A DNA stretch of 64,000 bases from an uncultured Bryobacteraceae bacterium (GTDB taxonomy: Bacteria > Acidobacteriota > Terriglobia > Bryobacterales > Bryobacteraceae). The notes below the pieces were generated by a model. That model searched no databases, was not told the DNA's origin, and saw only the letters and a program-made list of their open reading frames with translations. Within the stretch, counting starts at the first letter, position 1. Each line of letters opens with the position of its first letter. A program made the position numbers and the translations under genes. The stretch covers positions 186,001 to 250,000 of the forward strand of contig CALKXJ010000007.1 of NCBI GenBank assembly GCA_938003835.1. The letters run 5' to 3'. Below, one piece after another: positions 17,126 through 26,404 of this stretch.

Positions 17126-18742
17126 TCATCCGAGCGATTCGGCCAGCCTCCGGCCCAACTCCCGCCCGGTGACCTCTTCCTCGTCCACGATGGCATCCGC
17201 ACCCGCGCCCACCAGCTCGTCGACGGCTATGTGATGCCGCGCCCGCGCAATCACCCGCACCTGCGGCGCCAGCGTCTTCACCTGATGGATCACACGCCGC
17301 ACCGTGATCGTGTCCGGCACCGTCACCACCACACCGCGCGCCCGCGCCAGGCCCGCATGCTCCAGGATCTCCGGCTGGGTGGCGTCGCCCAACGCAATCG
17401 GCAAACCCGGCCGCCAGGCCGCCACGGTGTTGGGGTTCAGCTCGAGCACCACAAACGGGATTCCCTGCGCCCCGAGCGCCGACACCACCGCCTGCCCCGC
17501 CGGCCCGAAACCCACCACGATCACATGGCCGCTCTCCGGCCGCTCCTCGGTTCCCAGCCCCAGAGCCCGCGCCGGCGACCGCAGCCAGCGCTCCGGAATC
17601 GCCGTCGCGGCGCCAATCAGATAGGGTGCCGCCAGCAGGGTCACCAGCGAGGCCGCCAGAAACAGCTGGAAGTCGCTCTGCGGCAGGATCCGCGCCTGGC
17701 GCGCCGTCTCCCCCAGCACGAACGAGAACTCCCCGATCTGCGCCAGCGCCAGACCCGTGGCGAGCGCCACCCCCATGCTCAAACGGAATAGCCGCACCAC
17801 GCCGCTGACGATCAGCGCTTTGCCCGCCACGATCACCGCCGCCAGCGCCGTCGCCTTGAGCAGCGTCCCGGGATCGGGTAGCTCGACCAGAAGCCCCACC
17901 GAAGCAAAAAACACCGTGACGAAACCCGCCCGCAGCGGAATCACGTCGGCGCGGATCTGCTCGGCAAAAATGGTCTCGGCCAGAAGCATCCCGGCGATGA
18001 AGGCCCCCAGAATCGGCGACTGCTCCAAGGCATGCGAGGCCCACGTCACCAGCAGGAAGACCGCAACCGCGAGCAGGATCGGCAGCTCGCGGTTGCGCAG
18101 CGACGCCGCCAGATTCAACACCGGCGGCAACACGTACCGCCCCGCCAGGACGACTCCGGTCACCAACAGCGCCCCTTTGCCGAGCCGCAGCCCAAACTCA
18201 GCCGCCGCGCTCCACCCCTCGGAGACGCCGCCCAGGGCGTTCACCACCAGCACCAGTGGCACAACCGCCATGTCTTGAAGCAACAGGATGCCCACCGCGT
18301 TCCGGCCATGCAGGCTGTCGAGCTCGGCCCGCGCCGCGAGCACGCGGATCACCAGGGCCGTACTGCTCATTGAGACCGCCGCCCCCAACACCAGCGCCGC
18401 CTTGTACGACAGGCCGATCCAGTGAAACGCCGCGGTGAATGCCATCACCGTCGCCAGCACCTGAAGCGTCCCGCCGCCGACCGCCAGCCGCCCGAACGCT
18501 TTCAGGCGTCGCCAGGAAAATTCCAGCCCGATCGTAAACAGCAGCAGAGCGACGCCGAGCTCGGCAATCGCCTCGACCCCTTCGTCGGTCGACACCAGCC
18601 CCAGGCCGCCCGGACCGACGAGTACGCCCGTCAACAGATAACCGACGATGGCGTTTTGCTTAAGGCGTTCGGCGAGAAGGCCCAGCAGTAGCGCGGTGGT
18701 GATCAGCAGGACAATGTGATAGACGAGCGTCCAGGCTTGCAC
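17126..18742 (-). CDS. CPA2 family monovalent cation/proton antiporter with RCK (TrkA-N) domain
   Basis: 538 residues. About twelve membrane segments (residues 1-~390) with LLLFTIGLEFSWRRLKAFG, SMSSTALVIRVLA and QIGEFSFVLGE, all typical of KefB/KefC/YbaL-type antiporters. Residues ~410-530 form a TrkA-N Rossmann domain starting HVIVVGFGPAGQAVV, which binds NAD(H) and gates the channel. It likely exports K+ in exchange for protons. It is a different family from the CPA1 antiporter 3 kb away, so the region holds two cation/proton exchangers. No partner KefF/KefG gene is adjacent. Confidence 0.88.
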   Translation of the reverse strand: MQAWTLVYHIVLLITTALLLGLLAERLKQNAIVGYLLTGVLVGPGGLGLVSTDEGVEAIAELGVALLLFTIGLEFSWRRLKAFGRLAVGGGTLQVLATVMAFTAAFHWIGLSYKAALVLGAAVSMSSTALVIRVLAARAELDSLHGRNAVGILLLQDMAVVPLVLVVNALGGVSEGWSAAAEFGLRLGKGALLVTGVVLAGRYVLPPVLNLAASLRNRELPILLAVAVFLLVTWASHALEQSPILGAFIAGMLLAETIFAEQIRADVIPLRAGFVTVFFASVGLLVELPDPGTLLKATALAAVIVAGKALIVSGVVRLFRLSMGVALATGLALAQIGEFSFVLGETARQARILPQSDFQLFLAASLVTLLAAPYLIGAATAIPERWLRSPARALGLGTEERPESGHVIVVGFGPAGQAVVSALGAQGIPFVVLELNPNTVAAWRPGLPIALGDATQPEILEHAGLARARGVVVTVPDTITVRRVIHQVKTLAPQVRVIARARHHIAVDELVGAGADAIVDEEEVTGRELGRRLAESLG

Positions 18743-18792
18743 GGCTCAAATGGTCCTGGCGAGGGGCGCGCCGGTTTGCGGAGCGGCGCCGC

Positions 18793-19401
18793 TTATCGCT
18801 TGACGATCACCTCCCGCAGATTGTCCCGCGTCAGGAAAAACTTCACCGCGTTGAAGCGCTCGAATAACCGCTCGATGCCCCGGTTATTGAACTGCTGAAC
18901 CGTCAGGCGCCGCCCCCGCGGAACCAGATAGAGGGTCTCGCCGTCGGCGATCCGGTAGGAATACAGCGGAACTTCTTGCGGCCGTTCCGCCGTGTGGAAC
19001 AGCGTAAACATGTGCGCGCCCGGCCGCAGGGTCTCATAGAGCCGGTCGATGGTCGCCAGCAGCACCGGACGCGACAGGTACTGGAGCGTATCCCAGGCCA
19101 GCACGCCGTCGAGCGTGCCGGGACCGAAGTCGAAGCACTGCGCAAGGAAGGCCTCGATCTGCGCCCGTTGCGAAGGACCCCCGGGAGGATCCTCCTCGGA
19201 CGTGAGCGAATCCAGAGTCCGCAGCAGGTCTTCCGAGTAGAGCCGGTGTCCGAAACCCGTCAGAAAACTGACATTCTCCTGCGATATCCCGCCGAGATCG
19301 AGAATCGTCAATCCCGCCTCGTCCCGAATCGTCGCCACAAACTGGGCCAATCCGTGGCTCTTCTTGACTAAAGCCTCCTGCGTCATCTCCTCAGCCGCCA
19401 C
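18793..19401 (-). CDS. Class I SAM-dependent methyltransferase-like protein
   Basis: 202 residues. LTILDLGGISQENVSFL resembles motif I of class I methyltransferases, DGVLAWDTLQYLSRP motif IV, and RPGAHMFTLFH motif post-I. The glycine-rich loop is poorer than usual (LDLGG rather than DxGxGxG), so SAM binding is likely but not certain. The start could be GTG at 19401 or ATG at 19386. The C-terminal FERFNAVKFFLTRDNLREVIV is well formed. It lies directly after the bactofilin gene (39 bases), which hints at a role in envelope or morphogenesis, an inference only. Confidence 0.7.
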   Translation of the reverse strand: MAAEEMTQEALVKKSHGLAQFVATIRDEAGLTILDLGGISQENVSFLTGFGHRLYSEDLLRTLDSLTSEEDPPGGPSQRAQIEAFLAQCFDFGPGTLDGVLAWDTLQYLSRPVLLATIDRLYETLRPGAHMFTLFHTAERPQEVPLYSYRIADGETLYLVPRGRRLTVQQFNNRGIERLFERFNAVKFFLTRDNLREVIVKR

Positions 19402-19440
19402 GCCCGCCGGCCTGCTCTGCCGGCGGCACGCCCCGCAGCC

Positions 19441-20010
19441 TCACGACTTGGTTTCGGCTCCGGCCGCAGCCACCTTGGACGGCTCCGGGCGGGCCGGCGG
19501 CACTGTCGGCGTCGGCGCCGGGCGGGCCGGCTGCGGGGAGACGGGCGCGGCCTTCGGCGCCTCGGCCCGGATCACATCGATGCTGCCCTTGAAGTAGGCG
19601 CCGTCTTCGATCGCGATCCGGGCCGTCCTCAGATCACCGACGATCTTCGCCTCCTTGCGGATCTCGATCCGCTCGCTCGCCTCCATGTTGCCGTGCACCG
19701 TCCCCTGCACGATGATCTCTTTCGCCTTCACGTTGGCGTGCACCTTGCCGTTCGGACCGACGGTCAGGCGGTATTCCTGCACTTCGATCGTGCCCTCAAC
19801 TTCGCCGTCAACGTAGAGGTCCTCCCGGCTGAAGATCTGGCCCTTGACTACCACCGACTTGCCCACCGCCGCTGCTCCCCCACTGGGTTCGGCCACGCGC
19901 GTCGGCGCCGTCGAGATCGGAATCCCCTCCCGGCTCAGCTCCGCTGCCGTCGGGATCGGCGACGAGGGCCGCGCGCTCACCGGTTCCTCCTCTTTCTTTC
20001 TTGTCCACAC
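19441..20010 (-). CDS. Bactofilin (polymer-forming cytoskeletal protein)
   Basis: About 189 residues from the GTG at 20010, fixed by an excellent AAGGAGG ribosome site eight bases upstream. A charged, disordered N-terminus (about residues 1-55) precedes the bactofilin beta-helix with its repeated short strands: GKSVVVKGQIFSREDLYVDG, then VGPNGKVHANVKAKEIIVQG and AIEDGAYFKGSIDV. The C-terminal tail is Pro/Ala-rich and disordered. Bactofilins self-assemble into filaments that position cell-wall or stalk machinery. An open frame continues upstream of the start but overlaps the LysE gene and is not protein-like. Confidence 0.88.
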   Translation of the reverse strand: MWTRKKEEEPVSARPSSPIPTAAELSREGIPISTAPTRVAEPSGGAAAVGKSVVVKGQIFSREDLYVDGEVEGTIEVQEYRLTVGPNGKVHANVKAKEIIVQGTVHGNMEASERIEIRKEAKIVGDLRTARIAIEDGAYFKGSIDVIRAEAPKAAPVSPQPARPAPTPTVPPARPEPSKVAAAGAETKS

Positions 20011-20078
20011 CTCGAACACCTCCTTGCGCCTAACAGTTTCAAGAACGGGTTCACCTTTGCGCGATTTTACCACCCCGC

Positions 20079-20702
20079 TCAACGGCCGACGCCGAATCTT
20101 GTCAGACCACCCCAAACCAGCCACACGCCGAAGCCGGCGAGCGCCAGCCCCGCCAGCCGGAGCGCGATCCGGTAAGCGGTGGAGCCGGCCGGCCCGCGTA
20201 TCCGGTGCGTCGCCAGGGCCAGCACCACCTTGGAGCCGCAGAGGCAGACATAAAAGGCGGCGACGAAGGCCGCCGCCCTGCTCCAGCCGGCGGAGGCGCC
20301 TTCGATCACGAGCGGCCCGCCCACGGTCATCCAGAACAGATACACGTGCGGGTTCAGGAAGTTGACCGTAACGGCCTTCCGCAGCGAGCCCGGTGCGACC
20401 TCGATACCGGCGCGCGGATCCGGGCTGCGAATCAGCTCCGAACCCAGCCAGCCCAGGTACAATCCCCCGGCAACCGCCAGCCCGCCCAGCGCGGCCTCGA
20501 CCTGCTTCAGGCGCGCCAGGATCAGGAGGGCCGCGGCGACGATCGGCGTGTCCGTCACCAGTGGCGCCAGGCTCACCTTGACGCCTTCCCGCCAGCCGTA
20601 TCGCAGCGTCTGGGCCACCACCAGGGCCAGCATCGGCCCCGGCGCCAGCCCCGCCGCGAGGCCCAGCGTGACTCCGCTCAGCAGGTACCCGCGCAAGATC
20701 AC
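20079..20702 (-). CDS. LysE/RhtB family exporter
   Basis: 207 residues with about six membrane segments. The family motif GLAAGLAPGPMLALVV is at residues ~14-29, followed by KVSLAPLVTDTPIVAAALL. The sequence FLNPHVYLFWMTVGGPL is the usual conserved NP segment. These proteins export amino acids or similar small molecules. The start is a GTG at 20702. It is the first gene of the minus-strand run leading to bactofilin and the antiporters, divergent from the TAT-exported dehydratase gene. Confidence 0.82.
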   Translation of the reverse strand: MILRGYLLSGVTLGLAAGLAPGPMLALVVAQTLRYGWREGVKVSLAPLVTDTPIVAAALLILARLKQVEAALGGLAVAGGLYLGWLGSELIRSPDPRAGIEVAPGSLRKAVTVNFLNPHVYLFWMTVGGPLVIEGASAGWSRAAAFVAAFYVCLCGSKVVLALATHRIRGPAGSTAYRIALRLAGLALAGFGVWLVWGGLTRFGVGR

Positions 20703-20748
20703 ACTCTAGCACTGGCGCTTGGCAGCGACCGCCGTTCCGCCGCTGGGA

Positions 20749-20754
20749 TATAAT
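20749..20754 (+). promoter_or_regulatory. TATAAT -10 element upstream of the TAT-exported dehydratase gene
   Basis: A consensus TATAAT 44 bases before the ATG at 20799, followed by an AAGGAG ribosome site about 10 bases before the start. A TTGGCA lies 24 bases upstream, too far for a normal -35; the hexamer at the right distance (CGACCG) is poor, so an activator may be needed. Confidence 0.45.
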
Positions 20755-20798
20755 GAGCGAGATTTTTTTCGACCTGATCGGAAAAGGAGTCTTGTCAG

Positions 20799-22184
20799 AT
20801 GCGTCCTACGAGACCTCGCGTGACCCGTCGCGGCCTTTTGCGGCGCGCCGCCGCCCTGGCTGCCTTCGGCCCCCTGTTTCAGGCCACCAAACCGGCCTCG
20901 GCCGCGCAGACGGCCGCCCTCAACAAGAACTCGGCTCCCAGCAAGCTACGCATCACCGACATGCGGGCTTGCCGCATCGCCTCCAACTACGACTATCCGA
21001 TTATCAAGATCTACACCAATCAGGACGTCTACGGTCTCGGCGAAGTGCGCGACGCGGGTGTTGAAGGACTGGCCCTTGTGCTCAAGCCCCACCTCGTCGG
21101 CCGTAACCCGCTCGACATCGAGCCCAACCTCGACCGCATCCGCAAGTTCGCCAACCACCGCCGGACTGGCGGCGGCTACAGCGCTGTCGACATGGCTCTG
21201 CATGACATCGCCGGCAAGGTCTACGGCGTGCCCGCCTGGCGATTGATCGGCTCGAAATACCGGGACCGGATCCGCATCTATTGCGACACCGACGAGAGCA
21301 AGGATCCGAAGATCTACGCCGAGCGCATGCGCAAGCGCAAGGACAAGGGCTTTACGTTCTTCAAGATGGACATCGGCCCGCGGCTGATCGAACACATCCC
21401 CGGCGCGCTCATCGACGGCGTCGCCACCGAGAAGGGCCTGAAGATTTTCTGTGAGTTCATCCAGGCCGTCCGCGACGCGATCGGCTGGGACCAGCCGCTC
21501 GCGGCCGACCACTTCGGGCCGCTCGACTTGAACGCCTCCATTCGCTACGCCCGTGCTTTCGAACCTTACAACCTCGCCTGGGCCGAGGACATGATACAAA
21601 TCGGCCACCTCGGCCAGGGCGGCGACGCGCCGCTCAACTGGCGGGCCTACAAGACCCTGTGCGACTCCACCGTGACGCCGATCGCTACCGGCGAGAGCCT
21701 GTTCGGACTGGAAGAGGGCTTCAAGGCTTTCATCGACAACCAGGCGATCGACGTGATCCACCCCGATCCGCTCACCTCCGGGGCCATCCGCGAAACCAAA
21801 CGCATTGCCGACTACGCCGTCATGCATGGCGTGCGGACGGCCATACACTTCGCAGGCTCGCCGGTGGGCTGCATGGCCTGCGTTCACACCATCGCCACCT
21901 TCAAAGAGTTCCTTGCCATGGAGAACCACGCCGTGGACATCCCCTGGTGGGACGATCTGGTGAACGGCGTCCCCAAGCCCATCGTCAACAAGGGCTACAT
22001 CCAGGTCCCCGATACCGTCGGCCTCGGCATCGAGCTCAACGACGAGGTGGTCAAGCAGCACCTCCGCGTACCCGGCTACTTCGAGCCCACGCCCGAGTTC
22101 GATAAGTTCATCATCGACGACTTCCGGCGCGGCGGCCCCTATCCGCATCTGGACGAGCACGGCAACCTGGTAACCGACTGGTAA
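20799..22184 (+). CDS. TAT-exported enolase-superfamily dehydratase (mandelate racemase/muconate lactonizing family)
   Basis: 461 residues. Leader VTRRGLLRRAAALAAF is a twin-arginine signal. The N-terminal capping domain is followed by the TIM barrel: FTFFKMDIG (Lys), PLAADHFGPLD (metal Asp), LAWAEDMIQ (metal Glu), TPIATGESLFG (metal Glu) and a late AIHFAGSP. Enolase-superfamily enzymes abstract a proton alpha to a carboxylate, and most sugar-acid dehydratases are cytoplasmic, so the export signal is unusual. The gene has its own TATAAT element and converges on the GH172 gene across an 11-bp hairpin. Confidence 0.87.
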   Translation: MRPTRPRVTRRGLLRRAAALAAFGPLFQATKPASAAQTAALNKNSAPSKLRITDMRACRIASNYDYPIIKIYTNQDVYGLGEVRDAGVEGLALVLKPHLVGRNPLDIEPNLDRIRKFANHRRTGGGYSAVDMALHDIAGKVYGVPAWRLIGSKYRDRIRIYCDTDESKDPKIYAERMRKRKDKGFTFFKMDIGPRLIEHIPGALIDGVATEKGLKIFCEFIQAVRDAIGWDQPLAADHFGPLDLNASIRYARAFEPYNLAWAEDMIQIGHLGQGGDAPLNWRAYKTLCDSTVTPIATGESLFGLEEGFKAFIDNQAIDVIHPDPLTSGAIRETKRIADYAVMHGVRTAIHFAGSPVGCMACVHTIATFKEFLAMENHAVDIPWWDDLVNGVPKPIVNKGYIQVPDTVGLGIELNDEVVKQHLRVPGYFEPTPEFDKFIIDDFRRGGPYPHLDEHGNLVTDW

Positions 22185-22204
22185 CCAGGTTCTCACCCAT
22201 CCTC

Positions 22205-22240
22205 GGCGGCCTCCGCTCAACCAGGCTCCCGGAGGCCGCC
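22205..22240. terminator. Hairpin between convergent genes, possible bidirectional terminator
   Basis: A perfect 11-bp stem, GGCGGCCTCCG at 22205-22215 and its complement at 22230-22240, with a 14-base loop, centred between two converging stop codons. There is no T-run on either side, so if it terminates it does so without the classic U-tract. Confidence 0.5.
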
Positions 22241-22247
22241 CTTCGAC

Positions 22248-23426
22248 TCAGCCGCTCCGCGCACCGCCCGGCCCCGCCACGGCTACGATCCGCGGAATCC
22301 GCGCCTCCACCGGAGGCAGCGGTGGAAAGTCCGTGTACGCCCCGAGCTGATACCAGTACGCGCAGGAGTAGAAATTGTCGGCTCGGTGATTGGCGTGGCC
22401 GTGCTCCATCGTGTGTTTGAGATAGCGCGTGAACGTCACCGGGTTGTCCCCGTGGAAGCGGTAACACAGATACCGGCCGCCCGTGCGCTCGGGGAGCTGA
22501 ATGAACTGCGCCCCGTACATCCGGTGCGCAAAAGCCCGCGCCCCGTCGCGCCCGCCGAAGTTCCAGCTCCCCAGGAAGTAATCCTCCGACCCCGTGCCGA
22601 TGATGAGCGGCTTCGTCTCGTCGTCCACAAAGATCATGTCGTCGCCCTCTCCCATCCAGTACTCCTGATTCTGGAGCACACCGAGCGTGACGCCCATCAG
22701 GTGCCCGCGGCCGCGCGTCTCGCAGTACACATAGTTGTTCTTGCCGTCGGCGTTGAGCAACTTGTTGGCGTCGGCGTTCGTTTGCCAGTCGAAGGTCACC
22801 GCCGGGCACGGCGCGGACTGCCGGTACTGGGCATGAAAGTAGAGCGCGTTCTCCGGAAGCGACGGCAGGCTCATATAGTCGATGTTCGAGTAAAAGGCAC
22901 GCACCTGCCGCGTACCCTGATTCTCCACCGTAATCCGGGCGGATTTGCGATACGGCATGGCGAAGTAACAGTTCAGCGACCGGCCCGGCGAGCAACCGAG
23001 ATACTCGCACTCGTAGATCACATACTCGCCCAGGTTCAGCCCGAAGAAATCCCCGACGGGTGTCTCGACGCTCGGCCTGGCGTTGCCGTCCCAGTACATG
23101 CGCAACACCAGCTCTTTCAGATGATGCATGCTGTCGGCGGCGATCGTGAACCAGATGTGCGAGATCATGCCCGGCCCGTCGGCGCGGAAGACCTCCCTGG
23201 TTTCGCCCGGGGCGATGGGCCAGAAGTCGGCGTTGCCGCCCGAGCGGTCGTGACTGGACTGCTTGAGCGACTTGTAATCCTGAGCCAGCACGTACGCTGG
23301 CAGCACCGCTGCGCCCGCCTTCCCGGTACCCTGCGCCCCTGCCTGCCGGGGCGCGGCAACCGCCGCGGTCACCGCCGCGAGATTTCCAAGAAACCTTCTC
23401 CTCGCTGAAGGATTACTTCCTTCCAT
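22248..23426 (-). CDS. Glycoside hydrolase family 172 (DUF2961) protein
   Basis: 392 residues from the ATG at 23426, fixed by an AGGAGGAAG site just upstream. The leader RRRFLGNLAAVTAAVAAPRQ looks like a TAT or Sec signal. The mature protein shows the DUF2961 pattern: GPGMISHIWFTI, VLRMYWDGNARPSVETPVGDFFG, EDYFLGSWNFGG and a late FYSCAYWYQLG. Characterised members (difructose anhydride and alpha-fructofuranosidase or arabinofuranosidase enzymes) form trimers or hexamers and act on furanosides. It is opposite the TAT-exported dehydratase, which suggests a sugar-degrading neighbourhood. Confidence 0.85.
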   Translation of the reverse strand: MEGSNPSARRRFLGNLAAVTAAVAAPRQAGAQGTGKAGAAVLPAYVLAQDYKSLKQSSHDRSGGNADFWPIAPGETREVFRADGPGMISHIWFTIAADSMHHLKELVLRMYWDGNARPSVETPVGDFFGLNLGEYVIYECEYLGCSPGRSLNCYFAMPYRKSARITVENQGTRQVRAFYSNIDYMSLPSLPENALYFHAQYRQSAPCPAVTFDWQTNADANKLLNADGKNNYVYCETRGRGHLMGVTLGVLQNQEYWMGEGDDMIFVDDETKPLIIGTGSEDYFLGSWNFGGRDGARAFAHRMYGAQFIQLPERTGGRYLCYRFHGDNPVTFTRYLKHTMEHGHANHRADNFYSCAYWYQLGAYTDFPPLPPVEARIPRIVAVAGPGGARSG

Positions 23427-23526
23427 GAGCTTCCTCCTCCAGCGCATTTGACCATCTCCGGCGGGCCCGTCGCAAGGCACCCGGTAGAATGGGAACAGGA
23501 GGCCGGCCCGTCGCGGCCCGCAAGTC

Positions 23527-25263
23527 ATGCGCCTTTCCGCCGCGGCTCTCTCCGTGTTCCTGGGTGTCTCGGTCGGCCTGGTCCCGCCCGCCCCGGCCGC
23601 CTGGCTCGAACTGCGCTCGCCGCACTTCAGACTGGTGACCGACGCCGGAGAACGCGCCGGTCGCGAGCTCCTGCTTGCGCTCGAGCAGATCCGCTCCGCT
23701 TTCCTGACCCTGGCGGGCAGCCGCCACGACTCCCCGATCCCGGTCCGGGTTTACCTGTTCGCCTCCGCTGATCTGTACCACCGCTATCAACCCTCGCCCG
23801 CGGTCAAGGGCTTCTACCAGGGCGGAGCCGATGCCAACCACATCGTCTTGCTCGCCTCCGGGGCCGAGACGCGCCGCATCGCCTTCCATGAGTACGCCCA
23901 CCTGGTCCTGAATCATGCCTCCGTCCGCCTTCCCCAGTGGTTCGAGGAAGGCATCGCCGAGTTCTACTCGACGCTCGAATTCCGCTCCGGAAACCTCATC
24001 ATCGGCCGCCCGGTGGGCTCTCACCTGACGGCGCTCCGCGCCGCGCCCTGGCTCGACGCCGCCACGCTCGCCTCCGTGCGCCGCGGCTCCGCCATCTGGA
24101 ACGAGGCAAGCCGTGCCGGCATCTTCTATGCGCAGTCCTGGGCGCTCGTCCACATGCTGAATTTCCACGAGCCCTACCGGGATCGCCTGGCGCGCTTTGC
24201 CGCGCTGTTAGCCGACGGCCGGCCGTGGCTCGAGGCTTTCGAGCAGGCGTTCGGCCGCAACCTCGAAGAGGCCCTCGAGGACCTGCGCGCTTACGTCCGG
24301 CTCGGTCGCTGGCCCACGGCCCAATTTCCCTTCGACGCTGCCGGCGCCTCTGGCGTCGTCATCGCGCCCCTTTCCGGCGACGACCTCGATTCCACCCTGC
24401 TCGCACTCGAGCTCGAGCTGGGCCTTTGGGACGCCTCCGAACAGACCCTGCGCCGGCTCGCCCGGGGCCGGCCCGGCGCGCCCGAAGTCGAGACGGCCCG
24501 CGCCAAACTCGCCATGGCTCGCGGCGATCTTCCCTCTGCCCGGCGCCACTTCGAGGCAGCGATCGCCGGTGGCAGCCGTGAAGCGACTACCTACTTTGAG
24601 TACGCGATGTTGCTCCGGGACACAGGGGAGGACCCCGCCCGCGCCATCGAGCTCCTCGAACGTGCCGTCGAACTCAACCCCAGCCATGCCGAGGCCCACT
24701 TCCTGCTCGGCCAGTTTGCCTCCTCGCACGGCCGTCTCGAAGAGGCTGTGGAGCACATCCGGCAAGCCGCCGAGATCCTTCCCCGCCAGAGCAGCTTCTG
24801 GCATGCCCTGGCGCTCGCCTGCCACAAGAGCCGCCGCCCGGAGCTCGCCCGGCAAGCCGCCCGGCGCGCCCTCGAGGCCGCCGCGACCGAACAGGAGGCC
24901 GAGATGGCCCGTGCCGTGCTGGATCTCATCCACCGCTCGCCGGAGGAGCAGACCGTTTTCCAACCTGACGTCGTCACCCCGAAGGCCTGGTTTCCACCCC
25001 AGGGCGACAGTCGCGTCGAAGGCCTTCTCGAAGAGATCCTCTGCCACGGCCGCGAAGCCCGCCTCAAGATTCGCAGCCAAGATCGCGTCGTCCTGCTTCG
25101 AATTGACGACCCCACCAAAGTGGCTTTGAGGAACTCCGCCGCGCCCAGCTTCGAGTTCTCCTGCGGCCCCCAGCCCGGCCGGCCCGTCCTCGTCGAGTAT
25201 CTCGTCGCCTCCGGCGCCGCAGGCGACGCCCACGGGACAGTGACGGCGATCGAGTTTCGCTGA
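23527..25263 (+). CDS. Secreted peptidase-like protein with HExxH motif and TPR repeats
   Basis: 578 residues. Signal peptide at residues 1-25 ending PAPAA. Residues ~28-260 resemble the DUF1570/peptidase MA-like domain, with the zinc motif HEYAH in RRIAFHEYAHLVLN and the helper region WFEEGIAEFYS. Residues ~300-450 are tetratricopeptide-like repeats (for example AIELLERAVELNPSHAEAHF). The C-terminal ~90 residues are beta-rich and unrecognised. It is probably an envelope or secreted metalloprotease, but whether it cleaves anything is unknown. An AGGAGG site lies upstream of the ATG, preceded by a TAGAAT. Confidence 0.75.
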   Translation: MRLSAAALSVFLGVSVGLVPPAPAAWLELRSPHFRLVTDAGERAGRELLLALEQIRSAFLTLAGSRHDSPIPVRVYLFASADLYHRYQPSPAVKGFYQGGADANHIVLLASGAETRRIAFHEYAHLVLNHASVRLPQWFEEGIAEFYSTLEFRSGNLIIGRPVGSHLTALRAAPWLDAATLASVRRGSAIWNEASRAGIFYAQSWALVHMLNFHEPYRDRLARFAALLADGRPWLEAFEQAFGRNLEEALEDLRAYVRLGRWPTAQFPFDAAGASGVVIAPLSGDDLDSTLLALELELGLWDASEQTLRRLARGRPGAPEVETARAKLAMARGDLPSARRHFEAAIAGGSREATTYFEYAMLLRDTGEDPARAIELLERAVELNPSHAEAHFLLGQFASSHGRLEEAVEHIRQAAEILPRQSSFWHALALACHKSRRPELARQAARRALEAAATEQEAEMARAVLDLIHRSPEEQTVFQPDVVTPKAWFPPQGDSRVEGLLEEILCHGREARLKIRSQDRVVLLRIDDPTKVALRNSAAPSFEFSCGPQPGRPVLVEYLVASGAAGDAHGTVTAIEFR

Positions 25264-25306
25264 TTAGCGAGGACTCGCACGGGCGCTCGTGTGCTACTTT
25301 CATCCC

Positions 25307-26404
25307 ATGCGCTTCCTTCACACCGCCGACTGGCAGATCGGCATGAAGGCGGCGCATGCCGGCGCCGCCGCTCAAAAAGTCCGCGACGCGCGTTTGGAAA
25401 CGATCCGCCGCATCCAGGCGCTCGCTCGCGACGAGCGCCTCGATTTCGTGCTCATTGCCGGCGACACCTTCGAAGATCACGGAGTCAGCGGCGCGTTGAT
25501 CACTCAGGTGGGCGATCTGCTCGCCGGCTTCGACTGCCCGGTCTATCTCATCCCGGGCAACCACGATCCGTTCGTCGCGGGCGGAGTTTGGGAGCGAGCT
25601 TCGAGGCAGTGGAGCCGCCGCGTACACCTGCTGTTCGAGCGCCGCCCCGTAGAGATACCCGGCGGTCTGCTCTATCCCTGCCCGCTCTTTGAGCGCTGGT
25701 CGAACGAGGACCCGACGGCCTGGATTCCCCCCGAGCCGCTTGACGCAATCCGCATCGGTCTGGCCCACGGCAGCCTCGCGCTGCCGATCCTCGAAGGCGA
25801 GCGCCACCATCCGATCCATCCGGAGGCAGCCGAGCGCGCGAGGCTCGACTACCTGGCCCTGGGCGACTGGCATTCGGTGAAGCTCCTCCCGATCGGTGAC
25901 GGCGCCGTTCGCACGGCCTACAGCGGCACGCCCGAGCCTTCGAGCTTCTCAGAGAGCGAGAGTGGTTTCGTCCTTCTCGTCGAGATCGACCGCGCAGGTG
26001 CGCCACCCCGGATCGAGCAGCGCCGGGTGGGACAGCTCCATTGGCTGACCCTCAAGGAGGAGCTCAGCGCGCGGGGCGAACTCGATCGCCTCATCGCGAG
26101 GCTCGAGGCGCTGCCGGAGCCCGAGCGGACCCTGCTTCGTCTGGAGCTCAGCGGATTGTTTTTCGCCGCCGAGTCGGCTCGCCTCGACAAGCTCGAAACG
26201 CTGCTCGCCTCGCGCTTCCTTGACGCGAAGCTCGATGCCGGCCGGCTCGTTCCCGCCCCCGATGACGACGCCTGGATCGAGAACCTCCCCGCCGGCGCCA
26301 TTCGCGAGGCCGCGCGGCGCCTCAGAAACGCGGCGCCACGAGATGCCGCCGCCGCCCGAGCCCTCCTCGAGCTCTACCGGATTGCCCAGGGAGGCGACGC
26401 ATGA
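25307..26404 (+). CDS. YhaO/SbcD-like DNA repair exonuclease (metallophosphoesterase)
   Basis: 365 residues from the ATG at 25307 (MRFLHTADWQIG). The calcineurin-like phosphoesterase motifs are in order: HTADWQIG, LIAGDTFEDH, LIPGNHDPF and YLALGDWHS, which ligate two metals. The capping domain is short, closer to Bacillus YhaO than to E. coli SbcD. It is expected to pair with the ATPase encoded next, whose ATG overlaps its TGA by four bases, and to process DNA ends. A TACTTT hexamer ends seven bases before the start, so a leaderless message is possible. Confidence 0.85.
   Translation: MRFLHTADWQIGMKAAHAGAAAQKVRDARLETIRRIQALARDERLDFVLIAGDTFEDHGVSGALITQVGDLLAGFDCPVYLIPGNHDPFVAGGVWERASRQWSRRVHLLFERRPVEIPGGLLYPCPLFERWSNEDPTAWIPPEPLDAIRIGLAHGSLALPILEGERHHPIHPEAAERARLDYLALGDWHSVKLLPIGDGAVRTAYSGTPEPSSFSESESGFVLLVEIDRAGAPPRIEQRRVGQLHWLTLKEELSARGELDRLIARLEALPEPERTLLRLELSGLFFAAESARLDKLETLLASRFLDAKLDAGRLVPAPDDDAWIENLPAGAIREAARRLRNAAPRDAAAARALLELYRIAQGGDA

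Noticed and set aside
17077-17202. Extension of the sugar isomerase frame to an upstream ATG
   Set aside because: The extra 42 residues are Arg/Gly-rich and overlap the antiporter end; a GGAGG site supports the GTG at 17076.
20011-20712. Upstream extension of the bactofilin frame to 423 residues
   Set aside because: It runs across the LysE gene in another frame. A perfect AAGGAGG site in front of the GTG at 20010 gives a better start.
20719-20754. TTGGCA plus TATAAT as a complete sigma70 promoter
   Set aside because: The spacer would be 24 bases; only the -10 is retained.
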